Shown piece after piece: positions 34,320 through 43,185 of a stretch of DNA of 51,077 nt. The notes below the pieces were generated by a model. That model did not search any database. It saw nothing but the letters and a program-made list of their open reading frames with translations, and had not been told where the DNA came from. The position numbers and the translations under genes are program-made. Numbering within the stretch: position 1 is the stretch's first letter; each line of letters starts with the position of its first letter. Source of the stretch: Caldilineaceae bacterium (lineage in GTDB: Bacteria; Chloroflexota; Anaerolineae; Caldilineales; Caldilineaceae); NCBI GenBank assembly GCA_026645575.1, contig JAPKMW010000086.1:1-51077 (forward strand), written 5' to 3'.

Positions 34320-34526
34320 ATGACTATACTAACGGCAACACGTCCTCTCCCAAAAACAAAGACGAAGAGTGTTGTTGATGTCCCCATTTGGCGGATAAGC
34401 GTTGCGCAATATCATCAAATGCATACAACAGACCTGATTCCTGTGATTCTCGATGGCATTGAAATAGGCAGAATTCCTGTAAATGATGTTTTGCCGCCAC
34501 AACTTGTCAGCCAAAGTAAAGGGTAA
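34320..34526 (+). CDS. Small ORF inserted between potA and potB
   Basis: The frame has 68 codons, starts 3 nt after the potA stop (GGAG in the potA end) and stops 4 nt before potB, so its spacing fits a translated operon member. The middle, [20 protein letters not shown], faintly resembles the start of Uma2-type or antitoxin-like small proteins; the similarity is too weak to name it. It has no membrane segment. It could be a small fragment that has settled into the operon. Confidence 0.5.
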   Translation: MTILTATRPLPKTKTKSVVDVPIWRISVAQYHQMHTTDLIPVILDGIEIGRIPVNDVLPPQLVSQSKG

Positions 34527-34530
34527 CACA

Positions 34531-35433
34531 ATGGTAGAAAAATTACGACAAAACCCACGGCTACAAGGGCTGCTGCTCATTTCGCCGACGCTGCTGTGGA
34601 TGCTGGTGCTGTTGATCATTCCGCTCTTGCTGACCGTTATCACCAGCTTCGGCCAGCGTGACACCGACGGCAATGTCATTTATACCTTTACCCTGGAAAA
34701 TTATCGCCGCCTCATGGGCTTTACCGAGGAAGGCTTTGACACGCTCTACCTCAACATTCTGGGGCGGTCGCTGACGTTGGCATTGCAGACCACCGTTTTT
34801 GTGATTCTGCTGGCCTACCCCTTGGCCTTTTTCATTGCCCGCTCGCCGGCCCAACGGCGCAATACGCTACTCTTTCTCGTCCTGGTTCCACTATGGACGA
34901 ACTTTGTGATCCGCATCTATGCCTGGATTATGATTTTGCGTACCCAAGGCGTCCTCAACAGCGTGTTGGGGTGGCTGGCCGGGTTGGTTGGGCTTTCGTA
35001 TGCCCCCTTTGACTTCTACCCGTCACAAGGCGCGGTGTTGGTAGGGATGGTTTACGAGTTTCTGCCCTTTATGATCCTGCCCATCTACACCTCACTGGAA
35101 AAGATCGATGGTTCGCTCTTCGAGGCCGCCGCCGATTTGGGCGCCAATACCTTCTGGACCTTTCTGCGCGTGACGTTGCCACTCTCTATGCCGGGGGTGG
35201 TGGCCGGCACAATTTTGACCTTTATTCCGGTTATCGGCACCTTTGTCGTCTCCGACATTTTGGGCGGGCGTCAGGTCATTCTGGTGGGCAATTTGATTCA
35301 GCGCCAATTTCTTGAGGCGCGCAACCCACCCTTTGGCGCGGCGGCGTCGATTGTCCTCATGGTGATGACGCTGATCTTTACGCTCTACTACACCCGCCGC
35401 TTTGGCTTTGGCGAGGAGATTACCGCAGGATGA
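34531..35433 (+). CDS. potB: ABC importer permease, polyamine type (PotB)
   Basis: The protein has 300 residues from the ATG at 34531, preceded by AAAGGG. Six membrane helices are visible; the N-terminal [21 protein letters not shown] is typical of PotB. The EAA loop reads [29 protein letters not shown]. The gene overlaps the next permease by the ATGA at 35430-35433, so the two are translationally coupled. Confidence 0.93.
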   Translation: MVEKLRQNPRLQGLLLISPTLLWMLVLLIIPLLLTVITSFGQRDTDGNVIYTFTLENYRRLMGFTEEGFDTLYLNILGRSLTLALQTTVFVILLAYPLAFFIARSPAQRRNTLLFLVLVPLWTNFVIRIYAWIMILRTQGVLNSVLGWLAGLVGLSYAPFDFYPSQGAVLVGMVYEFLPFMILPIYTSLEKIDGSLFEAAADLGANTFWTFLRVTLPLSMPGVVAGTILTFIPVIGTFVVSDILGGRQVILVGNLIQRQFLEARNPPFGAAASIVLMVMTLIFTLYYTRRFGFGEEITAG

Positions 35434-36266
35434 ACCGTCGCTCACCCTGGCTAACCCTCTCGGCGTTGGCCGTCTACTTTTTTCTCTATGCCCCGATCGT
35501 GGTGCTGATCGTCTATTCCTTCAATGCTTCGCGCACGAATGTGGTCTTTGAAGGGGTGGTCAATCGCGGCCCATGCGGTCCCTTCTATTGGTTCTGTCAA
35601 TTGGCCGACAATAATGATGTGTTGGAAGCGGCGCGCAATACGCTGATTATTGCCGTGACCACCTCGGTGGTGGCGACAACCATCGGCACCATGGCGGCGC
35701 TGGCGTTGCAACGGTATTCATTCCCCTTCAAGACCTTTTCCGAAGCGACGCTCTATGTTCCCATTGTCATTCCCGAAATTGTCATGGGTATTGGCATTTT
35801 GGTCTTTTTTAGCGCCGTCTTTGGCTGGGTGAATAGCACGCTGGGCTTAAGCGGCAATAACCGCTTATCCCTGGGGTTGCTCACGGTGATTGTCTCGCAT
35901 ATTGCTTTTAGCGTCCCCTTTGTCATTATGGTGGTGCGGGCGCGCTTGCATGGCTTTGATAAATCGTTGGAAGAAGCCGCCGCAGATCTGGGCGCCAATG
36001 AGTGGATCACCTTTCGACGGGTGACGCTACCGTTGATTGCCCCCGGCGTCATGTCAGGTGCGCTGCTGGCCTTTACCCTGTCGCTTGATGACTTTATCAT
36101 TACCTTTTTCACCACCGGTCCCGGCGCCACAACGTTGCCGATCTATGTTTATGGTCTGCTCCGGCGCGTCATTACCCCGGAAGTGAACGCCCTCTCCACG
36201 ATTTGGATTCTGGGCGTGCTGGTGCTAGTCTTTATCTCGCGTCAGTTGGAACGGCGCAGCGCTTGA
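35430..36266 (+). CDS. potC: ABC importer permease, polyamine type (PotC)
   Basis: The protein has 278 residues with six membrane helices. The N-terminal [21 protein letters not shown] is a PotC signature. The EAA loop [29 protein letters not shown] and [20 protein letters not shown] follow; all are typical of PotC. It forms the channel with PotB. Confidence 0.94.
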   Translation: MNRRSPWLTLSALAVYFFLYAPIVVLIVYSFNASRTNVVFEGVVNRGPCGPFYWFCQLADNNDVLEAARNTLIIAVTTSVVATTIGTMAALALQRYSFPFKTFSEATLYVPIVIPEIVMGIGILVFFSAVFGWVNSTLGLSGNNRLSLGLLTVIVSHIAFSVPFVIMVVRARLHGFDKSLEEAAADLGANEWITFRRVTLPLIAPGVMSGALLAFTLSLDDFIITFFTTGPGATTLPIYVYGLLRRVITPEVNALSTIWILGVLVLVFISRQLERRSA

Positions 36267-36330
36267 TGATACCCCTTACCCTACACAAGCTTTCAACAGC
36301 TTGCGTCAATAGAGAAAAAGGAGAAATTGA

Positions 36331-37539
36331 ATGAAAAACCAACTTTCCAAGCGGCGTTACTTTTCTCTTGCCGCCTTGCTCATTGTCAGCCTCTTGGTGG
36401 CCGCTTGCGGCGGTGGCGGCAATGCGCCAACCGAAGGGGAGAGTGGCGCCGGTGACACAGCCGCAGCCGTGGAAGGCTTCACCTGTCCCGAACCGGCGCC
36501 ACGCATGGAGGTTACATCGACGGAAGTGAATCTCTTTGTCTGGACCGAGTACATTCCCCAGGAAGCGATTGATTGTTTCGAGGAAGTCTACAATATCCAG
36601 GTCAACAAAGATGAATATTCGACCAACGAAGAGATGTACGCCAAACTCTCGGCTGGCGGCGCCAACTATGATCTGGTGCAGCCAACCGATTATATTGTCT
36701 CGTTGATGATTCGCCAGGGGCTATTGCAGAAGCTGGATAAGAGCAAACTGCCCGTGTTGGAGGGCTTTGACCCCAATTATCTCGACCAACCGTTTGATCC
36801 TGGCAATGAATATACCATTCCCTACCAAGCCGGCACGGATGCAATTGTAGTGAACACTGATGTGGTTACGGAAGTGCCGGACTCTTGGGCCGATCTCTGG
36901 AACCCCGCCTATGAAGGGCGCATGGTCTCGATTGACGACTCACGCGCAATTATCGGGATAACTTTGCTGACGCTTGGCTATGAGTTAAACACTACCGACC
37001 CGGCGCAACTGGCGGAGGCCAAAGCAAAGCTGGCAGAATTGATGCCGAATATCAAGCTCTTTGACAGCGACAGCCCAAAAACAGCGCTCATTGCTGGCGA
37101 CGCTGATCTGGGCATTGTTTGGACCGGTGAAGCCTTTTTGGCGCAACAAGAGAATCCGGCCATTCAATACATCTACCCCAGCGAGGGTGCTGTCGTCTGG
37201 CAGGACACCTATGCGATTCCCGCCGATGCGCCCCACCTCGATGCCGCTTACGCCTGGCTGAATTATTCCTTGCAACCGGATGTCTTCTGGCTGATGTTGC
37301 GTGATTTTCCCTTTACCAACCCCAGCACGGCAACATTGGACTATGCCAAAGGCAACGATATGGCGGTAGAAGACATCAACGGCGAAGCCACCACCTTAGG
37401 CGCTCTCTACGACACTTATATCAATTCCAACATCACCAACACCCCAGCAGAAGCGCTAAACGCCGCCCACCGCATTGAAGATGTGGGCGAGGCGCTGCCG
37501 CTTTATGACCAGATTTGGACCGAAGTGAAGGGCGAATAG
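36331..37539 (+). CDS. potD: Polyamine-type ABC importer substrate-binding lipoprotein (PotD/PotF)
   Basis: The protein has 402 residues. Lipobox LVAAC at about 22-26 is followed by a Gly/Ala/Glu linker. The SBP_bac_8-like domain shows VNLFVWTEYIPQEAIDCFEE, LVQPTDYIVSLMIRQG, IPYQAGTDAIVVNTDVV and PDSWADLWNPAYEGRMVSIDDSR, as in PotD. AAGGAG precedes the ATG, and a small hairpin AAGCT...AGCTT (36290-36303) sits in the 64-nt gap after potC. The stop touches the palindrome at 37540. Confidence 0.92.
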   Translation: MKNQLSKRRYFSLAALLIVSLLVAACGGGGNAPTEGESGAGDTAAAVEGFTCPEPAPRMEVTSTEVNLFVWTEYIPQEAIDCFEEVYNIQVNKDEYSTNEEMYAKLSAGGANYDLVQPTDYIVSLMIRQGLLQKLDKSKLPVLEGFDPNYLDQPFDPGNEYTIPYQAGTDAIVVNTDVVTEVPDSWADLWNPAYEGRMVSIDDSRAIIGITLLTLGYELNTTDPAQLAEAKAKLAELMPNIKLFDSDSPKTALIAGDADLGIVWTGEAFLAQQENPAIQYIYPSEGAVVWQDTYAIPADAPHLDAAYAWLNYSLQPDVFWLMLRDFPFTNPSTATLDYAKGNDMAVEDINGEATTLGALYDTYINSNITNTPAEALNAAHRIEDVGEALPLYDQIWTEVKGE

Positions 37540-37596
37540 AAGGGATTGAGCGATTGAGAGACTACATTGCTGAATCTCTCAATCGCTCAATCCCTT
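37540..37596. terminator. Palindrome between convergent potD and hypothetical gene
   Basis: AAGGGATTGAGCGATTGAGA (37540-37559) is mirrored by TCTCAATCGCTCAATCCCTT (37577-37596), an octamer-like arm (GATTGAGM) around a short loop. It begins at the potD stop and encodes the last residues of the opposing gene. It likely terminates both. Confidence 0.85.
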
Positions 37597-38604
37597 GTCA
37601 GTTAATCCCATCTGCTTCCCTATCGCCCCATCCCAATCACCCACCAAAGCCCACCAGTTGGTTAGCGACCGCCCCCGGTAGAATAAGCCGTGGTTGGCAC
37701 CGGGAATGTTCTGCATCCAGTAGATAAACCATTGCAGACTGTCACCTTGCCAGCGGTCGCAGTTGATGCGAATCTTTTCACCGCCGCCTTCCGGTCGCCA
37801 ATCTTCAATGTCAGTCCAGACGTAGGTGGGGTTGCGCCAGTCGTAGTCGCGCACGCCGTTGGGGGGATAGTGCGCCCAGCCACAGCGGCCCTCGCCCGGC
37901 TTGCCGACAAACTTTTCCCAAAAGAGATAGGGATCGATGTGGCGGAAGAGCGCTTCAAACTGGTGGATATGATCTTCCACTGCTTCGGATGGACCACGCT
38001 GGTAGTTGTAGTGGTAGACGGTGTAGCTTTTGTCCAACACTGGCAGATCATGCGGGTCGCGGTCGCTGTTGCTGATGTCGCCGTAGCGACTCGCCATGTT
38101 GGATTCCCACAGGTCGATCACGCCACCGTGGTAGCCCCAGATCCAGACTTCTTTGATACCCCGTTCCATCACCCATTCCCGAACATTGATGCGCGTCATG
38201 ATAGCATTGTAATCGGTCATCGGCACGCGGTGGCCGGGCTTGCGCCAGGTGGGCAGGGGTTCCAGAAATTCCAAGCTATCGACAATCCTATAACGCAGGG
38301 AAGGTTGGGCGGCGGAGTCTTTGTAGCCGTGATAGGTGCTGCCGGCTTCGAGCGCTGCGATGACCTGTTGGGTCGTTTGTGAACAGTGGCGGCGGATCTG
38401 CTCGACCGGTGCGTCAACATCACCGGTGATCGTGCGGTCGATACGGTTATGCTTTAACGGGAAGTAGTGGAGCAACAGCACAGGAATTTCCCATTGCGCC
38501 GTCGAATGGGGGTGTTGATGGGGGCGGCCAGGCGGCGCTGCTTCTTGGACAGTTGCGTTGCCGTCTGACCATAAACCACGTAACCAGGAGAATAGTGCTT
38601 TCAC
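37579..38604 (-). CDS. Conserved hypothetical protein, SNxDxDxHDLPVxDxxYTxYxYN family
   Basis: The protein has 341 residues. It contains PSLRYRIVDSLEFLEPLP, EVWIWGYHGG, WESNMASRYGDISNSDRDPH, DLPVLDKSYTVYHYNYQRG and WYIYWMQN-type FIYWMQNIPGANHG. I recall similar blocks in secreted actinobacterial proteins annotated only as hypothetical. The WESN, DISNS.RD and H-rich motifs look like a conserved catalytic or binding core. No clear signal peptide is present. The final residues (DKGLSD) are encoded by the adjoining palindrome. It is co-directional with the esterase upstream. Confidence 0.75.
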   Translation of the reverse strand: MKALFSWLRGLWSDGNATVQEAAPPGRPHQHPHSTAQWEIPVLLLHYFPLKHNRIDRTITGDVDAPVEQIRRHCSQTTQQVIAALEAGSTYHGYKDSAAQPSLRYRIVDSLEFLEPLPTWRKPGHRVPMTDYNAIMTRINVREWVMERGIKEVWIWGYHGGVIDLWESNMASRYGDISNSDRDPHDLPVLDKSYTVYHYNYQRGPSEAVEDHIHQFEALFRHIDPYLFWEKFVGKPGEGRCGWAHYPPNGVRDYDWRNPTYVWTDIEDWRPEGGGEKIRINCDRWQGDSLQWFIYWMQNIPGANHGLFYRGRSLTNWWALVGDWDGAIGKQMGLTDKGLSD

Positions 38605-38637
38605 AGTAAGGTTTTTCTTCTCCCAAAATAGAGCAAG

Positions 38638-38731
38638 GGGGTACAGACGCAGATTTAGGTGGCGTAGATTTTTGTTTTCGACTTCATGACCGTGTCTGAA
38701 TTTGCGTTGCCTGAATCCGCGTCTGTATCCC
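38638..38731. repeat. Imperfect palindrome between hypothetical and esterase genes
   Basis: GGGTACAGACGCAGATTTAGG (from 38638) is mirrored imperfectly by CCTGAATCCGCGTCTGTATCC (38710-38730). Internal arms GGCGTAGATT/GAATTTGCG extend the pairing. It reaches the esterase stop and probably forms its terminator. Confidence 0.65.
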
Positions 38732-39693
38732 TACAATCCCATCATAAACTGGAAGATCGCGTCATTGTTCCCCGGCAAACTTTCGTGGGCAAAGTCCGGG
38801 TAGATAAGATAGGATTTCTTCGATGGGATCTTGTTATAGGCGGCAAATTGCGTCGAAGGCGGACAGATAGTATCCATCAACCCTACTGCCATCAACACTT
38901 CGCCCCGAACACGCTTGGCGAGATGTTGGACATCGATATAGCCCAACTTCGTAAAAATTTCCGTTTTGCGCAGGTGGCGGGGGTCAAAGCGGCGGAAATA
39001 TTCGCGCAATTCGGCGTAGGCATCTTTGTCCTGGTCAATGTCCCAAACCCGCTGGTAGTCGCACAGGAAGGGGAAGACCGGCGCCACCAACTTGATGCGC
39101 GGCTCCAGGGCTGCCGCCGCCAAGGTCAACCCACCGCCCTGGCTGCCACCAGTCGCACCGACGCGTGTAGCATCGACATCCGGCATGTCCATCACAATTT
39201 TTGCTAACTGCGCAGTGTCGAGGAACATCTGGCGATAGTAGAGCTTTTCCGGCACATCGTCCAAGCCGCGGATAATATGCCCACGCAATGTCCACCCCTT
39301 GACGCCACCGACATCTTCGGACAAGCCACCCTGGCCGCGACAGTCGAGCGCGGCGACTGTATAACCCATGGCGACATAACCGAGTTTATCCATCCAATCA
39401 CCGGCATTGCCGGAATAGCCGTGATACATCAACACGGCGGGATGCGGCCCCTTGGCATTCTTCGGCTGCAACAGCTTGGCATGAATGCGCGCCCCGCCAA
39501 CACCGGTGAAATACATGTGGCTGCATTGGGCATAGGGCGTCTGAAAGTCCGCCGGCACGAGTTCGACCTTGGGATCGACCGCATTCATCTCCGCCAGCGC
39601 CCGATCCCAGTAGTCATCAAAATCTGCGGGACGCGGGTTGGTGCCCTCGTAGGTGTGGAGCTTTTCAAAGGGCATATCAAATAATAATGGCAT
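38731..39693 (-). CDS. Acetyl xylan esterase / cephalosporin-C deacetylase (CE7)
   Basis: The protein has 320 residues, the usual CE7 length, with an alpha/beta hydrolase fold. Blocks include [34 protein letters not shown], the RGQGG motif ([10 protein letters not shown]) and the nucleophile elbow GGSQGG (Ser near 183). [17 protein letters not shown] carries the catalytic Asp and DFAHESL the His. It deacetylates sugars or xylo-oligosaccharides, probably intracellularly as there is no signal peptide. GAGGAGG lies before the ATG. It sits downstream of galK and an MFS transporter, suggesting use of acetylated oligosaccharides. Confidence 0.92.
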   Translation of the reverse strand: MPLLFDMPFEKLHTYEGTNPRPADFDDYWDRALAEMNAVDPKVELVPADFQTPYAQCSHMYFTGVGGARIHAKLLQPKNAKGPHPAVLMYHGYSGNAGDWMDKLGYVAMGYTVAALDCRGQGGLSEDVGGVKGWTLRGHIIRGLDDVPEKLYYRQMFLDTAQLAKIVMDMPDVDATRVGATGGSQGGGLTLAAAALEPRIKLVAPVFPFLCDYQRVWDIDQDKDAYAELREYFRRFDPRHLRKTEIFTKLGYIDVQHLAKRVRGEVLMAVGLMDTICPPSTQFAAYNKIPSKKSYLIYPDFAHESLPGNNDAIFQFMMGL

Positions 39694-39750
39694 ACGTTCC
39701 TCCTCGATTGAGATTGGTTGGTAGTTGGGGAAAACGTGCTGACAGCGCGC

Positions 39751-40950
39751 TCAAACGGTACGTGTTTTCGGCTGCCCGCCATAGATCATCAGCAGGCCAA
39801 AGATCGCTAACGCCGCAATGTCGGTGACGAAGATGGTCAGCATGGTGACGCGCGGGCCATACGCCTCAAAGAGTTGACCGATAAACCAGGGGAAAAACAT
39901 GGCGCCGGTGCTGGTGCCGATGAAAAAGCAACTGGTGATAAAGCCGGTGATATGGACGCGTCGTTCGGCCCAGGAAAGGGCGACGGCAAAGACCGACGCC
40001 ATCGCCAACCCGGCCCCCGCCACGCCGATCCAGAGAACCGTGGCCGAGGTGGGCCAGATCAACACAATGGCGACACTGGCGAGACAGCCCAGCAGATCGA
40101 CCAGGAGAATGTTGCGCGGGCGAAAACGGGCAGCAATCGGAATCCCAATCAGCCGACCAATGGTGAAGGTGAGCCAGAAGGTGGAATTGAGATAAGCCGC
40201 CATTGTCGCATCGGCCAGACCCGTTTCCACGGCATAGGTGTAGATCCAGCCGCTATAGCTCACCTCAACGCCGACGAAGAGGAAGAAGAAGAGCATCATC
40301 AGGCCGACAAAGAGATAGTTCACCGGTTCGACCACTTCGCTATCGCTGTGGCGGCGCAGGGGCGGGCTGGGGAGACGCACGAACCAGAGCAACACCGGAA
40401 CAAGCAGCAACCCTAACAACCAGTAGGCCCAGGTAATGTCGCCGCTCCGATAGATCGCCTGCGCCACAATCAGCGGCGAAAAGAAGGCGCCCAGCCCAAA
40501 GAAGAAGTGGAGCGCATTCATATAAGGCCCGACGTTCGGTTGATGCACCCAAACCAGCAGCGTATTCCCCCCCACATCCAACAACCCCTCCGCCAGTCCC
40601 AGGATCAGCAGGATGAGGATGAGAACGCTCAACAACGAAAGGGTCGGCACCACGAAAACCATTGCCACCATCACCGCCAGCGCCGCCGCCATCAGTGGGT
40701 GACCCGCCGTCCGATCATAGACGCGACCGGCCAACACCGAACCGAGCAGATAGCCAGAGGAACGGGCCAGAAAGAGGTAGCTGATTTGCCCCAAGGTGCT
40801 GCCGGTGTTCGCGGCTAGCCCGTTCAAGGTCGGCCCTAGCGACGCAGAGACCAGGCCAAGCGCCACAAACGCAATATAATAGCCAACCGTTTTCGCCCAT
40901 TTGCCGTCGCGTTGTAACCACGCCGGCCCCACAACTGTAGAAGTATTCAC
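39751..40950 (-). CDS. MFS transporter (FucP/sugar-type)
   Basis: The protein is about 399 residues with twelve membrane helices. GTG at 40950 is preferred because AAGGA lies 6 nt upstream; TTG at 40956 is too close. The YIAFVALGLVSASLGPTLNGLA start and GRVYDRTAGHPLMAAAL (loop 2-3 motif) are typical of sugar MFS carriers. The gene follows galK with a gap of 9 nt and precedes the esterase gene, so a sugar permease feeding GalK is the simplest reading. Confidence 0.88.
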   Translation of the reverse strand: MNTSTVVGPAWLQRDGKWAKTVGYYIAFVALGLVSASLGPTLNGLAANTGSTLGQISYLFLARSSGYLLGSVLAGRVYDRTAGHPLMAAALAVMVAMVFVVPTLSLLSVLILILLILGLAEGLLDVGGNTLLVWVHQPNVGPYMNALHFFFGLGAFFSPLIVAQAIYRSGDITWAYWLLGLLLVPVLLWFVRLPSPPLRRHSDSEVVEPVNYLFVGLMMLFFFLFVGVEVSYSGWIYTYAVETGLADATMAAYLNSTFWLTFTIGRLIGIPIAARFRPRNILLVDLLGCLASVAIVLIWPTSATVLWIGVAGAGLAMASVFAVALSWAERRVHITGFITSCFFIGTSTGAMFFPWFIGQLFEAYGPRVTMLTIFVTDIAALAIFGLLMIYGGQPKTRTV

Positions 40951-40959
40951 GCCCAATCC

Positions 40960-42150
40960 TTATTCTATTGTATCCAACGGTTGGACATAAGCGCCGTTGC
41001 TGGCGCGTGTGGTGTAGACCTCCGGCCAGATGTTGGTCGCCTTGGGATATTTGTCATAGATCATGTCGGCAATGCCCTGTTCAGCCCCCGGCTCGACCAA
41101 TGCCACCGTACAGCCGCCAAAGCCGGCGCCGGTTAACCGGGCGCCATAGCACCCCGGAGCGCTGCGCATGGCATCCACCATCACATCAAGCGCTTCGCTG
41201 CTCACCTCATAGTCATAGCGCAGGCTTTCGTGGCTGGCATTCATCAGCCGGCCAACCTCGGCGAGATCCCCTTGTTGGAGTGCGGCGACTGTCTGCAAAA
41301 CCCGTTCATTCTCGCCCACCACATGCCGACAGCGACGATAGACGACCGGATCGAGGAGATCCTTGTGGGCTTCCAGTTGTTCGCTGGTTACATCGCGTAA
41401 CGCTTTGATGCCGGGTAGCACTTGTTGGAGATGCGCCACGCCGGTTTCGCACTCTTTCCGCCGTTGGTTGTAGGCGCTGCTCGCCAGCGAACGACTCGCT
41501 TTGGTATTACCAATAACCAACGAACCGGTTTCGGGGAAAGGCACCAACTGATACTCCAAGCTGCGACAATCAATCAGCAGGGCATGATTTTCGGCGCCCA
41601 ACATGCTGATAAATTGATCCATAATGCCGCAGTTAACGCCAACAAAGGCGTTTTCGGCGCGCTGCGCCGCTTTTGCCACCTGCGGCCCCGTTAATTTGCC
41701 TTCCTGACCGCTGGCATACATAAAGGCGTGCGCCGTGGCAATCTCCAAGGCTGCCGAACTGCTCAAACCGCTGCCCTTGGGGACATTACCACTGACCACC
41801 GCATCCATGCCGACCAGTTGCAAGCCGGCTTCCTGTAACGACCAGGCCACCCCTTGCATGTAGTTGCTCCATAAGATGTCATCGTTGTAGGCCATTTGAT
41901 CCAGGCTGAATTCAAACCAACCATCATATTCAACCGAGTAGAGCCGCACCTGGCGATCAGCGCGCGGGTGAAAGACAATCCGCACATCGCGCTTTAAGGC
42001 CACCGGTAGGACAAAGCCATCATTGTAATCGGTATGTTCGCCAATCAAATTGACCCGCCCCGGTCCTACCGCCACCGCCGTCGGCTCCCCTTGGAAACGT
42101 GATTGAAAAGCCTCAATCAGGGTTTGTGTACGACTATCACTTTTACTCAC
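40960..42150 (-). CDS. galK: Galactokinase
   Basis: The protein has 396 residues with a GTG start (AGAGGAAG upstream). GHMP kinase motifs: galactokinase signature [13 protein letters not shown] (31-43), the ATP loop [12 protein letters not shown] (124-135) and the C-terminal [13 protein letters not shown]. It phosphorylates D-galactose to galactose-1-phosphate (Leloir pathway). galT and galE are not in the window. It is grouped leftward with the MFS transporter and acetyl esterase, and 29 nt after a methyltransferase gene. Confidence 0.95.
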   Translation of the reverse strand: MSKSDSRTQTLIEAFQSRFQGEPTAVAVGPGRVNLIGEHTDYNDGFVLPVALKRDVRIVFHPRADRQVRLYSVEYDGWFEFSLDQMAYNDDILWSNYMQGVAWSLQEAGLQLVGMDAVVSGNVPKGSGLSSSAALEIATAHAFMYASGQEGKLTGPQVAKAAQRAENAFVGVNCGIMDQFISMLGAENHALLIDCRSLEYQLVPFPETGSLVIGNTKASRSLASSAYNQRRKECETGVAHLQQVLPGIKALRDVTSEQLEAHKDLLDPVVYRRCRHVVGENERVLQTVAALQQGDLAEVGRLMNASHESLRYDYEVSSEALDVMVDAMRSAPGCYGARLTGAGFGGCTVALVEPGAEQGIADMIYDKYPKATNIWPEVYTTRASNGAYVQPLDTIE

Positions 42151-42171
42151 GATTCTTCCTCTTTTTTCACC

Positions 42172-42237
42172 ACAGCGTGCTACGTGCGGCGTGATTCGTG
42201 ATCTTCGACAGGCTCAGTCCACGAATCACGCCGCACG
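42172..42237. repeat. Palindrome with TTCGACAGGCTCA loop overlapping a gene end
   Basis: CGTGCGGCGTGATTCGTG (42183-42200) is exactly mirrored by CACGAATCACGCCGCACG (42220-42237). The loop ATCTTCGACAGGCTCAGTC matches the loop of the element at 32304. The last 18 codons of the methyltransferase gene and its stop are formed by this element. Confidence 0.9.
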
Positions 42238-42989
42238 TTCGTCAACACGACATACAAATTTAGATTGCCCTCTTTCCCATCGGCGTAAAAGTTAGTTAGC
42301 ACCTGTAAACCGGCGGTTTGGGCTAAAGCAGCCATCTCCGCTTCATCGATCTGGTGGACATAGCGCACGGCATAGCCCCCCTGTTGCCAGGGCAGGAGCG
42401 CATCCCCCGCTTCCACCGCAGCGCTAGTCAACCCGATAGTTTGCCATGCAATCTGCTTGCGGACAAACCGTTCACTGCGTAAAAATTGCCAGTGTGAAAA
42501 GATCAGGACACCGGTGGGCGCCAGCAGGCTCGCCAAACTCTGCACCACCTGCGCCCGCAGATCATACCCCGGCGCATGATGAAGCGCCGCCAGACAGACG
42601 ATCAGGTCAAATGAGCCTGGTGGCAACCCCAACGCCGTAAACCACAGTGGCGTCGTAAAATCCGTTTCGTGAAAGGCAGCCTGCACCCCTGTTAAGTGAC
42701 GCGTATTCTCCGCCGCGAATCGCAGCAATTTTTCATCACCATCGACGCCTGTGTAGGCACAGCGAATGCCCCACTCCTCCAGCGCCCACGCCCAGCGCCC
42801 ATTGCCACACCCCACATCCAACACCCGCAACGGGTGATCCGCAGATGGCATCGGCAACCAGGCCCGCAACCCCTGCCACCCAATCGGTAAGCCTGCCCGC
42901 GTCGCGTCAAAAGGTTCCGCCACTGTAGCATAAAACTCCCGATTCAAGGCCAGTAGTCGTTGTTGTGTTGCCTTGCTCATGCTGTTCAT
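42180..42989 (-). CDS. Class I SAM-dependent methyltransferase
   Basis: The protein has 269 residues from the ATG at 42989 (MNSMSK); an in-frame start at 43049 lies in a repeat. Motif I is [13 protein letters not shown], motif [16 protein letters not shown], and [17 protein letters not shown] is motif IV with post-motif [12 protein letters not shown] follows. It resembles UbiE/tRNA-Trm9-like (Alkbh8 methyltransferase domain) proteins, which methylate small molecules or wobble uridines. The Elp3 gene diverges next door, and Trm9 acts after Elp3 on tRNA U34; a link is possible but unproven. The C-terminal tail (about 18 residues) is repeat-encoded. Confidence 0.85.
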   Translation of the reverse strand: MNSMSKATQQRLLALNREFYATVAEPFDATRAGLPIGWQGLRAWLPMPSADHPLRVLDVGCGNGRWAWALEEWGIRCAYTGVDGDEKLLRFAAENTRHLTGVQAAFHETDFTTPLWFTALGLPPGSFDLIVCLAALHHAPGYDLRAQVVQSLASLLAPTGVLIFSHWQFLRSERFVRKQIAWQTIGLTSAAVEAGDALLPWQQGGYAVRYVHQIDEAEMAALAQTAGLQVLTNFYADGKEGNLNLYVVLTNVRRDSWTEPVEDHESRRT

Positions 42990-43000
42990 AGGCGGATCTG

Positions 43001-43009
43001 TGGTATAAT
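43001..43009 (+). promoter_or_regulatory. Extended -10 element upstream of Elp3
   Basis: TGG-TATAAT (TATAAT at 43004-43009) has no clear -35. The predicted leader of about 170 nt contains the heptamer palindrome at 43023-43145. Confidence 0.4.
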
Positions 43010-43022
43010 GGATAGCATGTGT

Positions 43023-43145
43023 GTGTTGCGTATTGCGTGTACTGACCAATTGCTATCAGCGTAATAGCAAACGATAGCTGCGCTTTGGCGCTTGGTTCTC
43101 ATAAAACTGAAATACCTTTCTACCGGTACACGCAACACGCAACAC
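43023..43145. repeat. Palindrome with heptamer arms (GTRTTGC) in the Elp3 leader
   Basis: GTGTTGCGTATTGCGTGTAC (43023-43042) is matched by GTACACGCAACACGCAACAC (43126-43145) with one mismatch. The loop is 83 nt. The 7-nt period is clear. Confidence 0.88.
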
Positions 43146-43185
43146 GGTTAGGTTCTGTAAGAACGATAGTCATAACGAACAATCC

